Notes: generated from the letters alone by a model not told the origin. A DNA stretch of 45,389 bases from an uncultured Pseudacidovorax sp. (GCF_913773995.1 NZ_CAJYES010000182.1:1-45389); one strand, 5' to 3'; shown: positions 25,623 through 37,063, counted from the first letter of the stretch. Translations and numbers: made by a program.

Positions 25623-26786
25623 ATGACCGATCTGAACAAGCGCTCGCTGCTCAAGCTCGCCGCCATCTCCACCGCGGCCGCTGCCGTCCTGATGGGCTGC
25701 GGCAAGAAGGAAGAGGCCCCGGCCGCAGCCGCCCCCGCGGCGCCTGCGCCCACCGCCGCTGCCCCGGCCCCGGCTTCAACGGCGCCGCTGGAGATCGCCT
25801 TCGCCTATGTCGGCCCGGTCGGCGACGGTGGCTGGACATTCGCCCACGACAACGGCCGCAAGGCGCTGGAGAAGGAATTCGGCGACAAGATCAAGACCAC
25901 CTTCGTCGAGAGCGTGCCCGAGTCGGCGGACGCCGAGCGCGTGTTCCGCGACTTCGTGGGCCAGGGCAAGAAGCTGATCTTCGGCACCACCTTCGGCTAC
26001 ATGGAGCCCATGCTCAAGGTCGCCGGCGACGCCAAGGAGGTGAAGTTCGAGCATGCCACCGGCTACAAGACGGCCGAGAACATGCGCACCTACGACAGCC
26101 GCACCTACGAAGGCGCGTACATGGCCGGCATCATCGCCGGCGCCATGACCAAGTCGAACAAGCTGGGCGTGGTGGGTTCGGTGCCGATTCCCGAGGTGCT
26201 GCGCAACATCAACAGCTTCACGCTGGGCGCCCAGTCGGTGAACCCCAAGATCACCACTAACGTGGTGTGGGTCAACGAATGGTTCAGCCCGCCCAAGGAA
26301 ACCGAGGCAGCCACCGCTTTGATCAACGGCGGTGCCGACGTGCTGTTCCAGAACACCGATTCGCCGGCCGTGCTCAAGACCGCGCAAGAGAAGGGCAAGC
26401 GCGCCTTCGGCTGGGACAGCGACATGACCGCCTATGGTCCCAAGGCCCACCTGGCTTCGGCCGTGATCAACTGGGGCCCGTACTACATCAAGGCCACGAA
26501 GGACGTGCTGGACGGCACCTGGACCACCGGCCAGACCTGGTGGGGCGTGAAGGAAGGCGCGATCGACCTGGTTTCCGTGGCCGACGACGTGCCAGCCGAC
26601 ATCAAGGCCAAGGTCGAGGAGGTCAAGAAGGGCCTGAAGGATGGCACCTTCCAGATCTGGAAGGGCCCGATCGTCGGCCAGGACGGCAAGGAGCTCATCG
26701 CCGCCGGCGCAGCCGCTGACGACAAGTTCCTGTCGGGCGTGAACTTCTACGTCAAGGGCGTTGAGGGCAAGGTGCCCGGCAAGAAC

Positions 26787-26789
<3 letters not shown>
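25623..26789 (+). CDS. BMP-family ABC transporter substrate-binding lipoprotein (nucleoside/purine)
   Basis: A 388-residue lipoprotein anchored at the outer face of the inner membrane. The signal peptide ends in lipobox LMGC with Cys26 as the lipidated residue; a 30-residue Ala/Pro linker follows. The binding domain starts EIAFAYVGPVGDGGWTFAHD, the PnrA/BmpA signature, and includes FGTTFGYMEPM, TYEGAYMAGIIAG and FGWDSDMTAYGP. This branch (Med/PnrA, PF02608) binds nucleosides or purines and works with RbsA-like ATPases and YufP/YufQ permeases, exactly the preceding genes. AAGGA about 10 bases before the ATG serves as ribosome binding site. A strong terminator follows at 26890. Confidence 0.93.
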
Positions 26790-28019
<1,230 letters not shown>

Positions 28020-28042
28020 GCGCCGCAGAACCGGAATCCACC

Positions 28043-28381
28043 GTGCACCACCGTGCGCTTAGACATTGGCTGCTTCCAATCCTGTTCTGCGTGCTCGCAG
28101 GTTGTGCAAGTCGCCATGAGGACGAGATCGACATCGCTTACACCGGCTATTCAGACGAGCGCGTCGTTCAGGAGATCCGGCGGCTGGAAGCAAATCCATC
28201 CGCCAAGCCCACGCTGCCCCTACATCGCGTGCAGTACCTCGGCAGGCGGGCGTATCTGCTAACGTCGCCCTGCTGCGACCAGTTCAACTATCTCTACAGC
28301 GCCGAGGGCGTTCTACTGTGTGCGCCCTCGGGTGGCCTGACCGGGCGCGGCGATGGGAAATGCCTTGGCGAGGTGAAGTAG
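28043..28381 (+). CDS. Small Cys-rich lipoprotein of unknown function
   Basis: A GTG start gives 112 residues with a short signal peptide (LLPILFCVLAGC) whose lipobox VLAGC makes Cys21 the lipid anchor. The mature part contains YLLTSPCCDQFNYLYSAEG, then LLCAPSGGLTGRGDGKC. This CCDQ...C-PSGG-TG-GDG-C pattern resembles small uncharacterised bacterial proteins (DUF6970-like, from memory). Four Cys in the mature part may form disulfides in the periplasm. It lies 23 bases after the adenine deaminase stop on the same strand, with weak GGA before the start. GC content is lower than in its neighbours. I cannot assign a function. Confidence 0.7.
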   Translation: MHHRALRHWLLPILFCVLAGCASRHEDEIDIAYTGYSDERVVQEIRRLEANPSAKPTLPLHRVQYLGRRAYLLTSPCCDQFNYLYSAEGVLLCAPSGGLTGRGDGKCLGEVK

Positions 28382-28466
28382 CGCGCCAGCGGCCGCTCGC
28401 CTGTCCGCGGCCTCAAGGTACACGCCAGCCTTTGCGCGCGTTGTACTCAGCAGCGTCTCTGAAGCG

Positions 28467-30005
28467 CTAACCGCGCTTCGGGCTGACCGTCTTGCGATAG
28501 CCCACCCGCCCCTTGTCGTCCACACTTTCCAGGTGGACATCGAAGCCCCATAGCCGCGCAACGTGCTTGAGCACCTCGGGCGTCTCTTCGTGCAGCGGCC
28601 GGTTGTTGCGCTGGGTGTGGCGCAGCGTCAGCGAGCGGTCGCCGCGCAGGTCCACGTTCCAGACCTGGATGTCGGGCTCGCGGCTGCCCAGGTCGTACTG
28701 CCGCGCGAGCGATTCGCGCAGGGCCCGGTAGCCGGCTTCGTCGTGGATCGCGGCTACTTCCAGTTCCGGATCGGCCTCATGGTCGCGGATGGCGAAGAAG
28801 CGGAAGTCGCGCATCACCTTTGGGCTCAGGAACTGGCCGACGAAACTCTCGTCCTTGAAGTTGCGCATGGCATAGTCCAGCGTCGTCAGCCAGTTGGAGC
28901 CGGCGATGTCCGGAAACCACTGCCGGTCTTCCTCGGTGGGCTTCTCGCAGATGCGCTTCAAGTCGCTGTACATCGCGAAGCCGAGCGCATAGGGATTGAT
29001 GCCGCTGTAGGCCCGGTGGCCCACGGGCGGTTGGTACACCACCGCCGTGTGCGAGCTGAGCCACTCGATCATGAAGCCGTCGGCCAGCAGGCCGCGGTCG
29101 TACATGGTGTTGAGCAGGGTGTAGTGCCAGAAGGTGGCCCAGCCCTCGTTCATGACCTGCGTCTGGCGCTGCGGATAGAAGTACTGCGCCACCTTGCGCA
29201 CGATCCGCACCACCTCGCGCTGCCAGGGTTCCAGCAGGGCGGCGTTCTTCTCGATGAAGTACAGCAGGTTCTCCTGCGGTTCCTCGGGGAAGCGGCGTGC
29301 GGACTGCGGGTCCTGAGTAGCCGCAGCACCGCGCGGCACGGTGCGCCACAGGTCATTGAGCTGGCGCTGGATGTAGGCCTCGCGTTCAGCCCGGCGTTCC
29401 TTCTCCTGCGCCAGCGAACGCTTCTGCGGCCGGCGATAGCGGTCCACGCCGTAGTTCATCAGCGCGTGGCAGGAGTCGAGAAGGTCTTCCACGGCCTCGA
29501 CGCCGTTGCGCTCTTCGCACTCGGCGATGTAGTTCTTGGCGTAGACCAGGTAGTCGATGATGGACGAGGCATCCGTCCACATCCGGAAGAGGTAGTTGCC
29601 CTTGAAGAAGCTGTTGTGGCCATAGGCCGCGTGGGCGATCACCAGCGACTGCATGGCCATCGTGTTCTCCTCCATCAGGTAGGAGATGCACGGGTCGGAG
29701 TTGATGACGATCTCGTAGGCCAGGCCCATGTGGCCGCGGCGGTAGTTCTTCTCGGTGGCAATGAACTGCTTGCCGTAGGACCAGTGACGGTAGAGCACCG
29801 GCATGCCCACGCTGGCGTAGGCATCCATCATCTGCTCGGCCGAGATGATCTCCAGCTGGTTCGGGTAGGTGTCAAGGCCGAAGGCGCGCGCGGTCTTCGC
29901 GATCTCGTCGTGATAGGTCTCGATGAGTTCGAAGGTCCAGTCGGACGGGCTGGGCAGGCGCTCGGGCGCGCGCTCGAAGAGGGGGGGCAGGCGGGACGGG
30001 GTCAT
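28467..30005 (-). CDS. spoVR: SpoVR family protein
   Basis: A 512-residue cytoplasmic protein of the SpoVR/YcgB family. Family segments: DWTFELIETYHDEI near the N-terminus, GHMGLAYEIVINSDPCISYLMEENTMAMQ, MNEGWATFWHYTLLNTMYDRGL (His/Glu-rich, metal-like), and HTAVVYQPPV with GINPYALGFAMYSDL. Biochemical function is unresolved; it is named for cortex formation in Bacillus but is common in non-sporulating bacteria, almost always next to yeaH and yeaG as here. AAGGA 5 bases before the ATG supports the start. It is the third gene of the minus-strand set yeaG-yeaH-spoVR, with a 24-base gap after yeaH. Confidence 0.94.
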   Translation of the reverse strand: MTPSRLPPLFERAPERLPSPSDWTFELIETYHDEIAKTARAFGLDTYPNQLEIISAEQMMDAYASVGMPVLYRHWSYGKQFIATEKNYRRGHMGLAYEIVINSDPCISYLMEENTMAMQSLVIAHAAYGHNSFFKGNYLFRMWTDASSIIDYLVYAKNYIAECEERNGVEAVEDLLDSCHALMNYGVDRYRRPQKRSLAQEKERRAEREAYIQRQLNDLWRTVPRGAAATQDPQSARRFPEEPQENLLYFIEKNAALLEPWQREVVRIVRKVAQYFYPQRQTQVMNEGWATFWHYTLLNTMYDRGLLADGFMIEWLSSHTAVVYQPPVGHRAYSGINPYALGFAMYSDLKRICEKPTEEDRQWFPDIAGSNWLTTLDYAMRNFKDESFVGQFLSPKVMRDFRFFAIRDHEADPELEVAAIHDEAGYRALRESLARQYDLGSREPDIQVWNVDLRGDRSLTLRHTQRNNRPLHEETPEVLKHVARLWGFDVHLESVDDKGRVGYRKTVSPKRG

Positions 30006-30029
30006 CGTGTCCTTGGCTCCTGACGGCGC

Positions 30030-31316
30030 TCAGGCGGCGGCCGCCGCGCCTTCTTTCTTGAACAGCTCGCGGAACACCGGGTATATGTCCTGCGCGCTCG
30101 ACACCTTGCGCATCGCGAAGTGGCCGAAACGCTCTTCGAGCTGCGTGTACTCCTGCCACAGGTTCTGCTCGGCCTCGGCCACCTGCACATAAGCGTAATA
30201 GCGCACCAGCGGCAGGATCGAATCGGCCAGCAGCTCGCGGCAGCGCCCGCTGTCCTGGTGCCAGTTGTCGCCGTCGCTGGCCTGCGCGCCGTAGATGTTC
30301 CACTCGCTGCTGGGATAGCGCGCGCGGATGATGTCGCGCATCAACACCAGCGCGCTCGAGACCACCGTGCCGCCGGTCTCGGTGGCATGGAAGAAGTCGT
30401 CCTCGCTCACCTCCTGTGCCTGCGTGTGGTGGCGGATGAAGACGAGCTCGATCTTCTCGTAGTGCTTGGTGAGGAAGAGGTACAGCAGCATGAAGAAGCG
30501 CTTGGACATGTCCTTGCGCGCCTCGTCCATGGAGCCGGAGATGTCCATGAGGCAGAACATCACCGCCTTGGCGCTGGGCACCGGCGTGCGAACCCGGCTA
30601 CGGTAGCGCAGGTCGATGGGGTCGATGTAGGGCACGTGCCGCGCGCGGCGGCGGATGCCGTCCAGCTCGTCCTGCAGCGACTTCATCAACTCCGCATCGG
30701 ACTCGGGCTCTCGTGCCAGGTCCGCGATGCGGGCCTCGAGCGCGCGGATGTCCTTGCGGTCCTGCCCGCCCAGCGCGATGCGCCGCGCCAGCGCGCCGCG
30801 CATGGAGCGCACCACGTGCAGGTTGTTAGGTGTGCCGTCGCTGGTGAAGCCGGCCCGGTGGCTCTTCCACTCGGGCACCTCGGCCAGCTGCGTGCGGATC
30901 AGGTGGGGCAGGGCGAGGTCCTCGAAGAAGACCTGCATGAATTCCTCGCGCGTGAGGCGGAAGACGAAATCGTCCTCGCCTTCGCCACTGTCGCTGGCCT
31001 GCCCACTGCCCGAGCCGCCACCGCCCTGGCCCTTGGGCCGCTCGATGCGGTCGCCGCGCACGTACTCCTGGTTGCCCGGGTGCACGTATTCGCGGTTGCC
31101 GCCCTGCGCATGGCCGAAGGTGGGTTCAGACACATCGCGCCGGGGCAGGGTGATGTCTTCGCCCGCCTCCAGGTTGCGGATGCCCCGGCCGCTGACCGCC
31201 TTGCGCACCGCGTCGCGGATCTGCGTGCGGTAGCGGCGCAGGAAGCGCTCGCGGTTGCCGACCGACTTGTTCTTGCCCGACAGTCGCCGGTCAATGATCT
31301 GCTGGAACATCGCCAA
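30030..31316 (-). CDS. yeaH: YeaH/YhbH family protein (DUF444, von Willebrand A-like)
   Basis: A 428-residue cytoplasmic protein. The N-terminal third is basic (IIDRRLSGKNKSVGNRERFL and RDAVRKAVSGRGI), followed by a Gly/Ser linker (GQGGGGSGSGQASDSGEGED). The C-terminal half resembles a von Willebrand A fold with a MIDAS-like CLMDISGSMDEARK, then DEFFHATETGGTVVSSAL-like residues around 330. It is the middle gene between yeaG and spoVR. In enterics yeaGH respond to nitrogen starvation and stationary phase, and YeaH is thought to act with the YeaG kinase; this is known for relatives and inferred here. Confidence 0.94.
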   Translation of the reverse strand: MAMFQQIIDRRLSGKNKSVGNRERFLRRYRTQIRDAVRKAVSGRGIRNLEAGEDITLPRRDVSEPTFGHAQGGNREYVHPGNQEYVRGDRIERPKGQGGGGSGSGQASDSGEGEDDFVFRLTREEFMQVFFEDLALPHLIRTQLAEVPEWKSHRAGFTSDGTPNNLHVVRSMRGALARRIALGGQDRKDIRALEARIADLAREPESDAELMKSLQDELDGIRRRARHVPYIDPIDLRYRSRVRTPVPSAKAVMFCLMDISGSMDEARKDMSKRFFMLLYLFLTKHYEKIELVFIRHHTQAQEVSEDDFFHATETGGTVVSSALVLMRDIIRARYPSSEWNIYGAQASDGDNWHQDSGRCRELLADSILPLVRYYAYVQVAEAEQNLWQEYTQLEERFGHFAMRKVSSAQDIYPVFRELFKKEGAAAAA

Positions 31317-31350
31317 GGTGCAGCACCTCCATGGTGGCGGAGAGGATCGG

Positions 31351-33273
31351 TCAGGACGACTTGCGCACGCGCAGGTACCACTCGCAGAGCAGGCGCACCT
31401 GCTTGGGCGTGTAGCCCTTCTCGACCATGCGCGTGACGAAGTCCTCGTGCTTCTTCTGCTCGTCGGCGCTGCTCTTGGCGTTGAAGCTGATCACGGGCAG
31501 CAGCTCTTCGGTGTTCGAGAACATCTTCTTCTCGATCACCGTGCGCAGCTTCTCGTAGCTGGTCCATGTCGGGTTGCGGCCGTTGTTGCTGGCCCGGGCC
31601 CGCAGCACGAAGTTGACGATCTCGTTGCGGAAGTCCTTGGGGTTGGAGATGCCCGCGGGCTTCTCGATCTTCTCCAGCTCGGCATTGAGCGCCGCACGGT
31701 CGAAGACCTCACCGGTGTCCACGTCGCGGTACTCCTGGTCCTGGATCCAGTAGTCGGCATAGGTCACGTAGCGGTCGAAGATGTTCTGGCCATACTCCGA
31801 GTAGCTCTCGAGGTACGCCGTCTGGATCTCCTTGCCGATGAACTCCGCATAGCGCGGCGCCAGCATCTCCTTGATGTAGCCGATGTACTTCTGCTCGGTC
31901 TCGGGCGGGAACTGCTCGCGCTCGATCTGCTGCTCCAGCACGTACATCAGGTGCACCGGGTTGGCAGCGACCTCGGTGCTGTCGAAGTTGAAGACCTTGG
32001 AGATGATCTTGAAGGCGAAGCGGGTGGACACGCCGCTCATGCCCTCGTCGACGCCCGCGTAGTCGCGGTACTCCTGCAGCGACTTGGCCTTGGGATCGGT
32101 GTCCTTCAGGTTCTCACCGTCGTAGATCTGCATCTTGCTGAAGACGTTGGAGTTCTCCGGCTCTTTCAGGCGCGTGAGCACCGAGAACTGGGCCATCATC
32201 TTCAGCGTGCCCGGGGCGCAGGGCGCCTCGGCGAGCGAGGAGTTGCGCACCAGCTTGTCGTAGATGCGGATCTCTTCCGACACGCGCAGGCAGTACGGCA
32301 CCTTGACGATGTAGATGCGGTCGAGGAAGGCCTCGTTGTTCTTGTTGTTGCGAAAGGCCTTCCACTCGCTTTCGTTGCTGTGGGCCAGCACTACGCCGTC
32401 GAAGGGAATGGCGCCGAAGCCTTCGGTGCCCTTGAAGTTGCCTTCCTGCGTGGCGGTGAGCAGCGGATGCAGCACCTTGATCGGCGCCTTGAACATTTCC
32501 ACGAATTCCAGCAGGCCCTGGTTGGCCAGGCAGAGGCCGCCGGAGTAGCTGTACGCATCGGGGTCATCCTGGGCATAGGTTTCGAGCTTGCGGATGTCGA
32601 CCTTGCCGACCAGCGAGCTGATGTCCTGGTTGTTCTCGTCGCCCGGCTCGGTCTTGGCCACGGCGATCTGCTTGAGCACCGAGGGGTAGCGCTTGACGAC
32701 CTTGAACTGGCGGATGTCGCCGCCGTATTCCTCCAGGCGCTTGACGGCCCAGGGCGAAAGGATGCGCTGCAGGTAGCGCCGGGGGATGCCGTATTCCTTC
32801 TCGAGGATCTCGCCGTCCTCGGCCGCATCGAAGAGGCCCAGCGGCGACTCGTTCACCGGCGAGCCCTGGATGGCATAGAAAGGCACCTGTTCCATCAGCT
32901 GCTTGAGCCGTTCGGCGATGGAGCTCTTGCCGCCGCCCACCGGGCCCAGCAGGTAAAGGATCTGCTTCTTCTCTTCGAGGCCCTGGGCCGCATGGCGGAA
33001 GTACGAGACCACCTGTTCGATGGCGTCTTCCATGCCGTAGAACTCGCGGAAGGCCGGGTAGATCTTGATGACCTTGTTCGCAAAGATCCGCGACAGGCGC
33101 GGGTCGTTGCGGGTGTCGACCACCTCCGGATCCCCGATGGCCTTCAGCATCCGCTCGGCGGCGGTCGCGTAGGCCGTGGCGTCGCGCTTGCAGACGTTCA
33201 GGTAGTCCTGCAGCGACATGACCTCTTCGCGCGTGCGCTCGTACCGGGCGGTGAAATTGCTGATGACGTCCAT
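31351..33273 (-). CDS. yeaG: PrkA-family serine protein kinase YeaG
   Basis: A 640-residue protein with an AAA-like PrkA N-terminal domain and a kinase-like C-terminus. The Walker A is GPVGGGKSS at residues 110-118. Other family segments: LLTATQEGNFKGTEGFGAIP, VLAHSNESEW and DRIYIVKVPYCLRVSEE. Length is standard. It is the first gene of yeaG-yeaH-spoVR; GGAGG 9 bases before the ATG supports the start, and yeaH begins 34 bases after its stop. Relatives phosphorylate proteins during starvation or sporulation and in E. coli take part in the nitrogen-starvation response. I searched the upstream gap for a sigma-54 site and found none with correct spacing. Confidence 0.95.
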   Translation of the reverse strand: MDVISNFTARYERTREEVMSLQDYLNVCKRDATAYATAAERMLKAIGDPEVVDTRNDPRLSRIFANKVIKIYPAFREFYGMEDAIEQVVSYFRHAAQGLEEKKQILYLLGPVGGGKSSIAERLKQLMEQVPFYAIQGSPVNESPLGLFDAAEDGEILEKEYGIPRRYLQRILSPWAVKRLEEYGGDIRQFKVVKRYPSVLKQIAVAKTEPGDENNQDISSLVGKVDIRKLETYAQDDPDAYSYSGGLCLANQGLLEFVEMFKAPIKVLHPLLTATQEGNFKGTEGFGAIPFDGVVLAHSNESEWKAFRNNKNNEAFLDRIYIVKVPYCLRVSEEIRIYDKLVRNSSLAEAPCAPGTLKMMAQFSVLTRLKEPENSNVFSKMQIYDGENLKDTDPKAKSLQEYRDYAGVDEGMSGVSTRFAFKIISKVFNFDSTEVAANPVHLMYVLEQQIEREQFPPETEQKYIGYIKEMLAPRYAEFIGKEIQTAYLESYSEYGQNIFDRYVTYADYWIQDQEYRDVDTGEVFDRAALNAELEKIEKPAGISNPKDFRNEIVNFVLRARASNNGRNPTWTSYEKLRTVIEKKMFSNTEELLPVISFNAKSSADEQKKHEDFVTRMVEKGYTPKQVRLLCEWYLRVRKSS

Positions 33274-33766
33274 GGGTGCACACCTCCAATGGGTCGGCAG
33301 GATTCAACAACGAGCCACAGCGGATGACCAGGCCGCCAGGCTCCGGAAACTCCTCAGACGCGGTTCCAGCATACGGCAATACCTCTGTGAGCGTGCACCT
33401 GGATTAAAGGGGCGGAAGCCGCTTAATTCTTGGGGCCACACGCTGCTGCGAAGTTCCGCTTCGCCGTTGCGCATACGACAGTACGCAAAAGACGTGCCGA
33501 TGGATGCCAGTCCGGGAGGGACGCGCGTTGTCGCCCCTCAAAAGACCTACAGGCGTCAGCCCAGGCGCACGGCTTCGTAGGCTTGGGCCCTCAGGCAATA
33601 GCGCGGATGCGGCGTGGCGGTCGGGCAACAGTCTGCATGAGCGGCCCCAGTTGCAACGCGGTCTCGAGCGCGCATGTCCCACGCCAACGTGCAGTTGCCG
33701 GAATTCCCAATGATTTGCGGTGAGACCGATATTTCAGTATTTGCTCTGCGTCATCCGCGCGGGCAA
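33274..33766. other. Gene-free stretch between yeaG and the dnaJ terminator
   Basis: About 490 bases without a convincing gene. Short open frames on both strands (for example 33404-33682) have no ribosome binding site, no recognisable domain and overlap one another. It must hold the yeaG promoter on the minus strand, but I cannot point to clear -35/-10 boxes. GC content is somewhat lower than in neighbouring genes. Confidence 0.5.
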
Positions 33767-33803
33767 TAAAAAAGGCGCCGCGCGTCCTGGAACGCGCAGC
33801 GCC
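33767..33803 (-). terminator. Intrinsic terminator of the dnaJ gene
   Basis: Read on the minus strand: stem GGCGC-T-GCGCGT, loop TCCAGG, ACGCGC-G-GCGCC, then TTTTTTATTG. The strong GC stem and T6 tract lie about 40 bases after the dnaJ stop. Confidence 0.85.
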
Positions 33804-33844
33804 CTATTCCGGCGACCCGAGTTGGATCGTGCCGCGTCGGCCTG

Positions 33845-34990
33845 TCAGCTGAAGAATTCCTTGGCCTTGTCCAGCCAACCCTTCTCCTGCGGGCTGTGCT
33901 TGTCGCCACCCTTCTTGAGCGACTCGTCCAGGTCCTTGAGCAGCTTGCGCTGGTACTCGGTGAGCTTGACCGGCGTCTCGACGCGGATGTGGCAGTACAG
34001 GTCGCCCGGATAGCTGGAGCGCACGCCCTTGATGCCCTTGCCGCGCAGGCGGAACTGCTTGCCGCTCTGCGTGCCTTCGGGAATATCGATGGCGGCGGGA
34101 CCCTTCAACGTGGGCACCTCGATCTCGCCGCCGAGCGCAGCGGTGGTCATGCTGACCGACACCATGCAGTGCAGGTCGTCGCCGTCACGCTCGAAGACCT
34201 CGTTCTTCTTCAGACGGATCTCGATGTAGAGGTCGCCCGGCGGGCCGCCGTTGGTGCCCGGCTCGCCATTGCCGGTGCTGCGGATGCGCATGCCGTCGTC
34301 GATGCCGGCGGGGATCTTCACCTCCAGCGTCTTGTTGTTCTTGACCTTGCCCTGGCCATGGCAGGTGGGGCAGGGCTCGGGAATGATCTTGCCCGTGCCG
34401 CGGCATTGCGGGCAGGTCTGCTGCACGCTGAAGAAGCCCTGGCGCATCTGAACGGCGCCAGATCCGTGGCAGGTGGTGCAGGTGATCGGCTTGGTGCCGG
34501 GCTTGGCGCCGTTGCCGTGGCAGGTGCCGCATTCGTCCCAGCTGGGAATGCGGATCTGCGCGTCCTTGCCGTCGGCCGCCTCTTCCAGCGTGATCTCCAT
34601 CGCATAGCTGAGGTCACTGCCGCGGAACACCTGGCGGCCACCACCACGACGGGCGCCCGCACCGCCGCCGAAGACGTCGCCGAAGATGTCGCCAAAGGCC
34701 TCGGCGAAGCCGCCGAAGCCCTCGGGGCCTCCGCCCATGCCGCCGCGCATGTTGGGGTCGACGCCGGCGTGGCCATACTGGTCGTAGGCCGCACGCTTGT
34801 CGGCGTCCGACAGCATCTCGTAGGCCTCCTTGGCCTCCTTGAACTTCGCCTCGGCCTCGGTGGCGGCATCGCCCTGATTGCGGTCAGGGTGGTACTTCAT
34901 CGCCAGCTTGCGATAGGCCTTCTTGATCTCGTCCTCGCCCGCGTTCTTGGGAACGCCGAGGACCTCGTAGTAGTCGCGTTTGCTTGCCAT
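33845..34990 (-). CDS. dnaJ: Chaperone protein DnaJ (Hsp40)
   Basis: A 381-residue co-chaperone that delivers unfolded protein to DnaK and stimulates its ATPase. J domain at residues ~1-70 with the essential HPD in KYHPDRNQ. A Gly/Phe-rich region follows ([19 protein letters not shown]). The zinc domain has four CxxCxGxG repeats: [24 protein letters not shown] and CPTCHGQG. The C-terminal substrate-binding domains end normally. It is the last gene of grpE-dnaK-dnaJ, separated from dnaK by an 89-base gap that contains a terminator-like hairpin, and is followed by its own terminator. Confidence 0.98.
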   Translation of the reverse strand: MASKRDYYEVLGVPKNAGEDEIKKAYRKLAMKYHPDRNQGDAATEAEAKFKEAKEAYEMLSDADKRAAYDQYGHAGVDPNMRGGMGGGPEGFGGFAEAFGDIFGDVFGGGAGARRGGGRQVFRGSDLSYAMEITLEEAADGKDAQIRIPSWDECGTCHGNGAKPGTKPITCTTCHGSGAVQMRQGFFSVQQTCPQCRGTGKIIPEPCPTCHGQGKVKNNKTLEVKIPAGIDDGMRIRSTGNGEPGTNGGPPGDLYIEIRLKKNEVFERDGDDLHCMVSVSMTTAALGGEIEVPTLKGPAAIDIPEGTQSGKQFRLRGKGIKGVRSSYPGDLYCHIRVETPVKLTEYQRKLLKDLDESLKKGGDKHSPQEKGWLDKAKEFFS

Positions 34991-35017
34991 GGGACTCGCG
35001 CGGAAGCGGTTCGGTGG

Positions 35018-35060
35018 AAAACGAAAAGAGGCTGGACCACCCTTGGACAGGTGACCAGCC
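35018..35060 (-). terminator. Terminator/attenuator between dnaK and dnaJ
   Basis: Read on the minus strand: GGCTGGTCACC, loop TGTCCAAG, GGTGGTCCAGCC, then TCTTTTCGTTTT. The stem pairs GGCTGG with CCAGCC and CACC with GGTG around a small mismatch. Being only 20 bases after dnaK and before dnaJ, it probably reduces dnaJ transcription relative to dnaK. Confidence 0.75.
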
Positions 35061-35079
35061 CCGCGTCAGCTCAAGGCAT

Positions 35080-37023
35080 TCAGCCCTTCTTGACTTCCTT
35101 GACCTCGGCGTCGACCACGTTGTCGTCGGCCGGCTTGGCGCTCGCATTTTCTGCGCCAGCGCTACCCGTGCCCGCCGCACCCGCGGCGGCTTCGGCGGCC
35201 TGCGCGTCGGCGTACATCTTCTCGCCCAGCTTCTGGCTGGCGGTCATCAGCGCCGTGGTCTTGGCCTCGATGGCGTCCTTGTCGTCGGACTTCAGGACTT
35301 CCTCGAGCTCCTTGATGGCGGCCTCGATCTTGTCCTTTTCGCCGGCGTCCAGCTTGTCGCCGTGCTCGCCCAGCGACTTGCGCACGCTGTGCACCATGGC
35401 CTCGCCCTGGTTGCGCGACTGCACCAGCTCGACCTTCTTCTTGTCCTCGGCGGCGTTCAGCTCGGCGTCCTTCACCATCTTCTGGATCTCGTCCTCGGAC
35501 AGGCCCGAGTTCGCCTTGATGGTGATCTTGTTTTCCTTGCCGGTGCCCTTGTCCTTGGCACCGACGTGCAGGATGCCGTTGGCATCGATGTCGAAGCTCA
35601 CCTCGATCTGCGGCGTGCCGCGCGGTGCCGGCGGAATGCCTTCCAGGTTGAACTCGCCCAGCAGCTTGTTGCCCGAGGCGATCTCGCGCTCGCCCTGGAA
35701 CACCTTGATCGTCACGGCCGGCTGGTTGTCGTCGGCCGTCGAGAAGGTCTGCGCGAACTTCGTCGGGATCGTGGTGTTCTTGGTGATCATCTTGGTCATC
35801 ACGCCGCCCATCGTCTCGATGCCGAGCGACAGCGGGGTCACGTCCAGCAGCAGCACGTCCTTGCGGTCGCCGGAGAGCACCTGGCCCTGGATGGCGGCAC
35901 CGACGGCCACGGCCTCGTCGGGGTTGACGTCCTTGCGCGGCTCCTTGCCGAAGAACTCCTTGACCTTCTCCTGCACCTTGGGCATGCGGGTCTGGCCGCC
36001 CACCAGGATCACGTCGCTGATGTCGTTCACGCTGATGCCGGCGTCCTTGATGGCCGTACGGCAGGGCGCGATGGTGCGCTCGACCAGATCCTCGACCAGG
36101 CTCTCCAGCTTGGCGCGAGTCAGCTTGATGTTCAGGTGCTTCGGGCCGGTGGCGTCGGCGGTGATGTAGGGCAGGTTGACGTCGGTCTGCGAGGAGTTCG
36201 ACAGCTCGATCTTGGCCTTCTCGGCCGCTTCCTTCAGGCGCTGCAGCGCCAGCACGTCCTTCGACAGATCGACGCCCTGTTCCTTTTTGAACTCGGTGAT
36301 GATGTAGTCGATGATGCGCTGGTCGAAGTCCTCGCCGCCCAGGAAGGTGTCGCCGTTGGTAGACAGCACCTCGAACTGCTTCTCGCCGTCGACGTCGGCG
36401 ATCTCGATGATCGACACGTCGAAGGTGCCGCCGCCCAGGTCATACACGGCGATCTTGCGGTCGCCCTTGTCCTGCTTGTCCAGGCCGAAGGCCAGCGCGG
36501 CCGCGGTGGGCTCGTTGATGATGCGCTTGACTTCCAGGCCGGCGATACGGCCGGCGTCCTTGGTGGCCTGGCGCTGGCTGTCGTTGAAGTAGGCCGGCAC
36601 CGTGATCACGGCCTCGGTCACCGGCTCGCCCAGGTAGTCCTCGGCGGTCTTCTTCATCTTGCGCAGCACCTCGGCGCTGATCTGGGGAGGCGCCATCTTC
36701 TTGCCGCGCACTTCCACCCAGGCGTCGCCGTTGTCGGCCTTGGAGATGGTGTAGGGCATCAGGTCGATGTCCTTCTGCACTTCCTTCTCTTCGAACTTGC
36801 GGCCGATCAGGCGCTTGACCGCATAGAGAGTGTTGCGCGGGTTGGTGACCGCCTGGCGCTTGGCCGAGGCGCCGACCAGCACCTCGCCGTCTTCCTGATA
36901 CGCAATGATGGACGGCGTGGTGCGCGCGCCTTCCGAGTTCTCGATCACGCGGGTGTTGTTGCCCTCCATGATCGCCACGCACGAATTGGTCGTGCCCAGG
37001 TCGATGCCGATGATCTTGGCCAT
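35080..37023 (-). CDS. dnaK: Chaperone protein DnaK (Hsp70)
   Basis: A 647-residue Hsp70. The ATPase domain starts [18 protein letters not shown] and contains [12 protein letters not shown] and [14 protein letters not shown]. The interdomain linker is followed by [14 protein letters not shown] of the substrate-binding domain. The C-terminal lid ends in an acidic/basic tail ([13 protein letters not shown]) close to the usual EEV-type ending. AGGAG 10 bases before the ATG is the ribosome binding site. grpE lies upstream with a 104-base gap containing a second sigma-32-like promoter, so dnaK may be transcribed both from grpE and on its own. Confidence 0.99.
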   Translation of the reverse strand: MAKIIGIDLGTTNSCVAIMEGNNTRVIENSEGARTTPSIIAYQEDGEVLVGASAKRQAVTNPRNTLYAVKRLIGRKFEEKEVQKDIDLMPYTISKADNGDAWVEVRGKKMAPPQISAEVLRKMKKTAEDYLGEPVTEAVITVPAYFNDSQRQATKDAGRIAGLEVKRIINEPTAAALAFGLDKQDKGDRKIAVYDLGGGTFDVSIIEIADVDGEKQFEVLSTNGDTFLGGEDFDQRIIDYIITEFKKEQGVDLSKDVLALQRLKEAAEKAKIELSNSSQTDVNLPYITADATGPKHLNIKLTRAKLESLVEDLVERTIAPCRTAIKDAGISVNDISDVILVGGQTRMPKVQEKVKEFFGKEPRKDVNPDEAVAVGAAIQGQVLSGDRKDVLLLDVTPLSLGIETMGGVMTKMITKNTTIPTKFAQTFSTADDNQPAVTIKVFQGEREIASGNKLLGEFNLEGIPPAPRGTPQIEVSFDIDANGILHVGAKDKGTGKENKITIKANSGLSEDEIQKMVKDAELNAAEDKKKVELVQSRNQGEAMVHSVRKSLGEHGDKLDAGEKDKIEAAIKELEEVLKSDDKDAIEAKTTALMTASQKLGEKMYADAQAAEAAAGAAGTGSAGAENASAKPADDNVVDAEVKEVKKG

Positions 37024-37063
37024 GGTGTTGTTACTCCTGAATCTGAAGAATCTGTTGTGCTGA

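Noticed and set aside
33274-33440. Sigma-54 promoter for yeaG
   Set aside because: AGGTATTGCCGTATGCT has the GG and GC elements one base too far apart; not supported.
33404-33682. 92-codon minus-strand frame between yeaG and dnaJ, and overlapping plus-strand frames
   Set aside because: No ribosome binding site, no domain, mutually overlapping frames; reported as gene-free.
33896-36169. Long open frame (757 codons) on the plus strand opposite dnaJ and dnaK
   Set aside because: It is antisense to two certain genes, has low-complexity composition typical of high-GC antisense frames, and lacks a ribosome binding site or domain.
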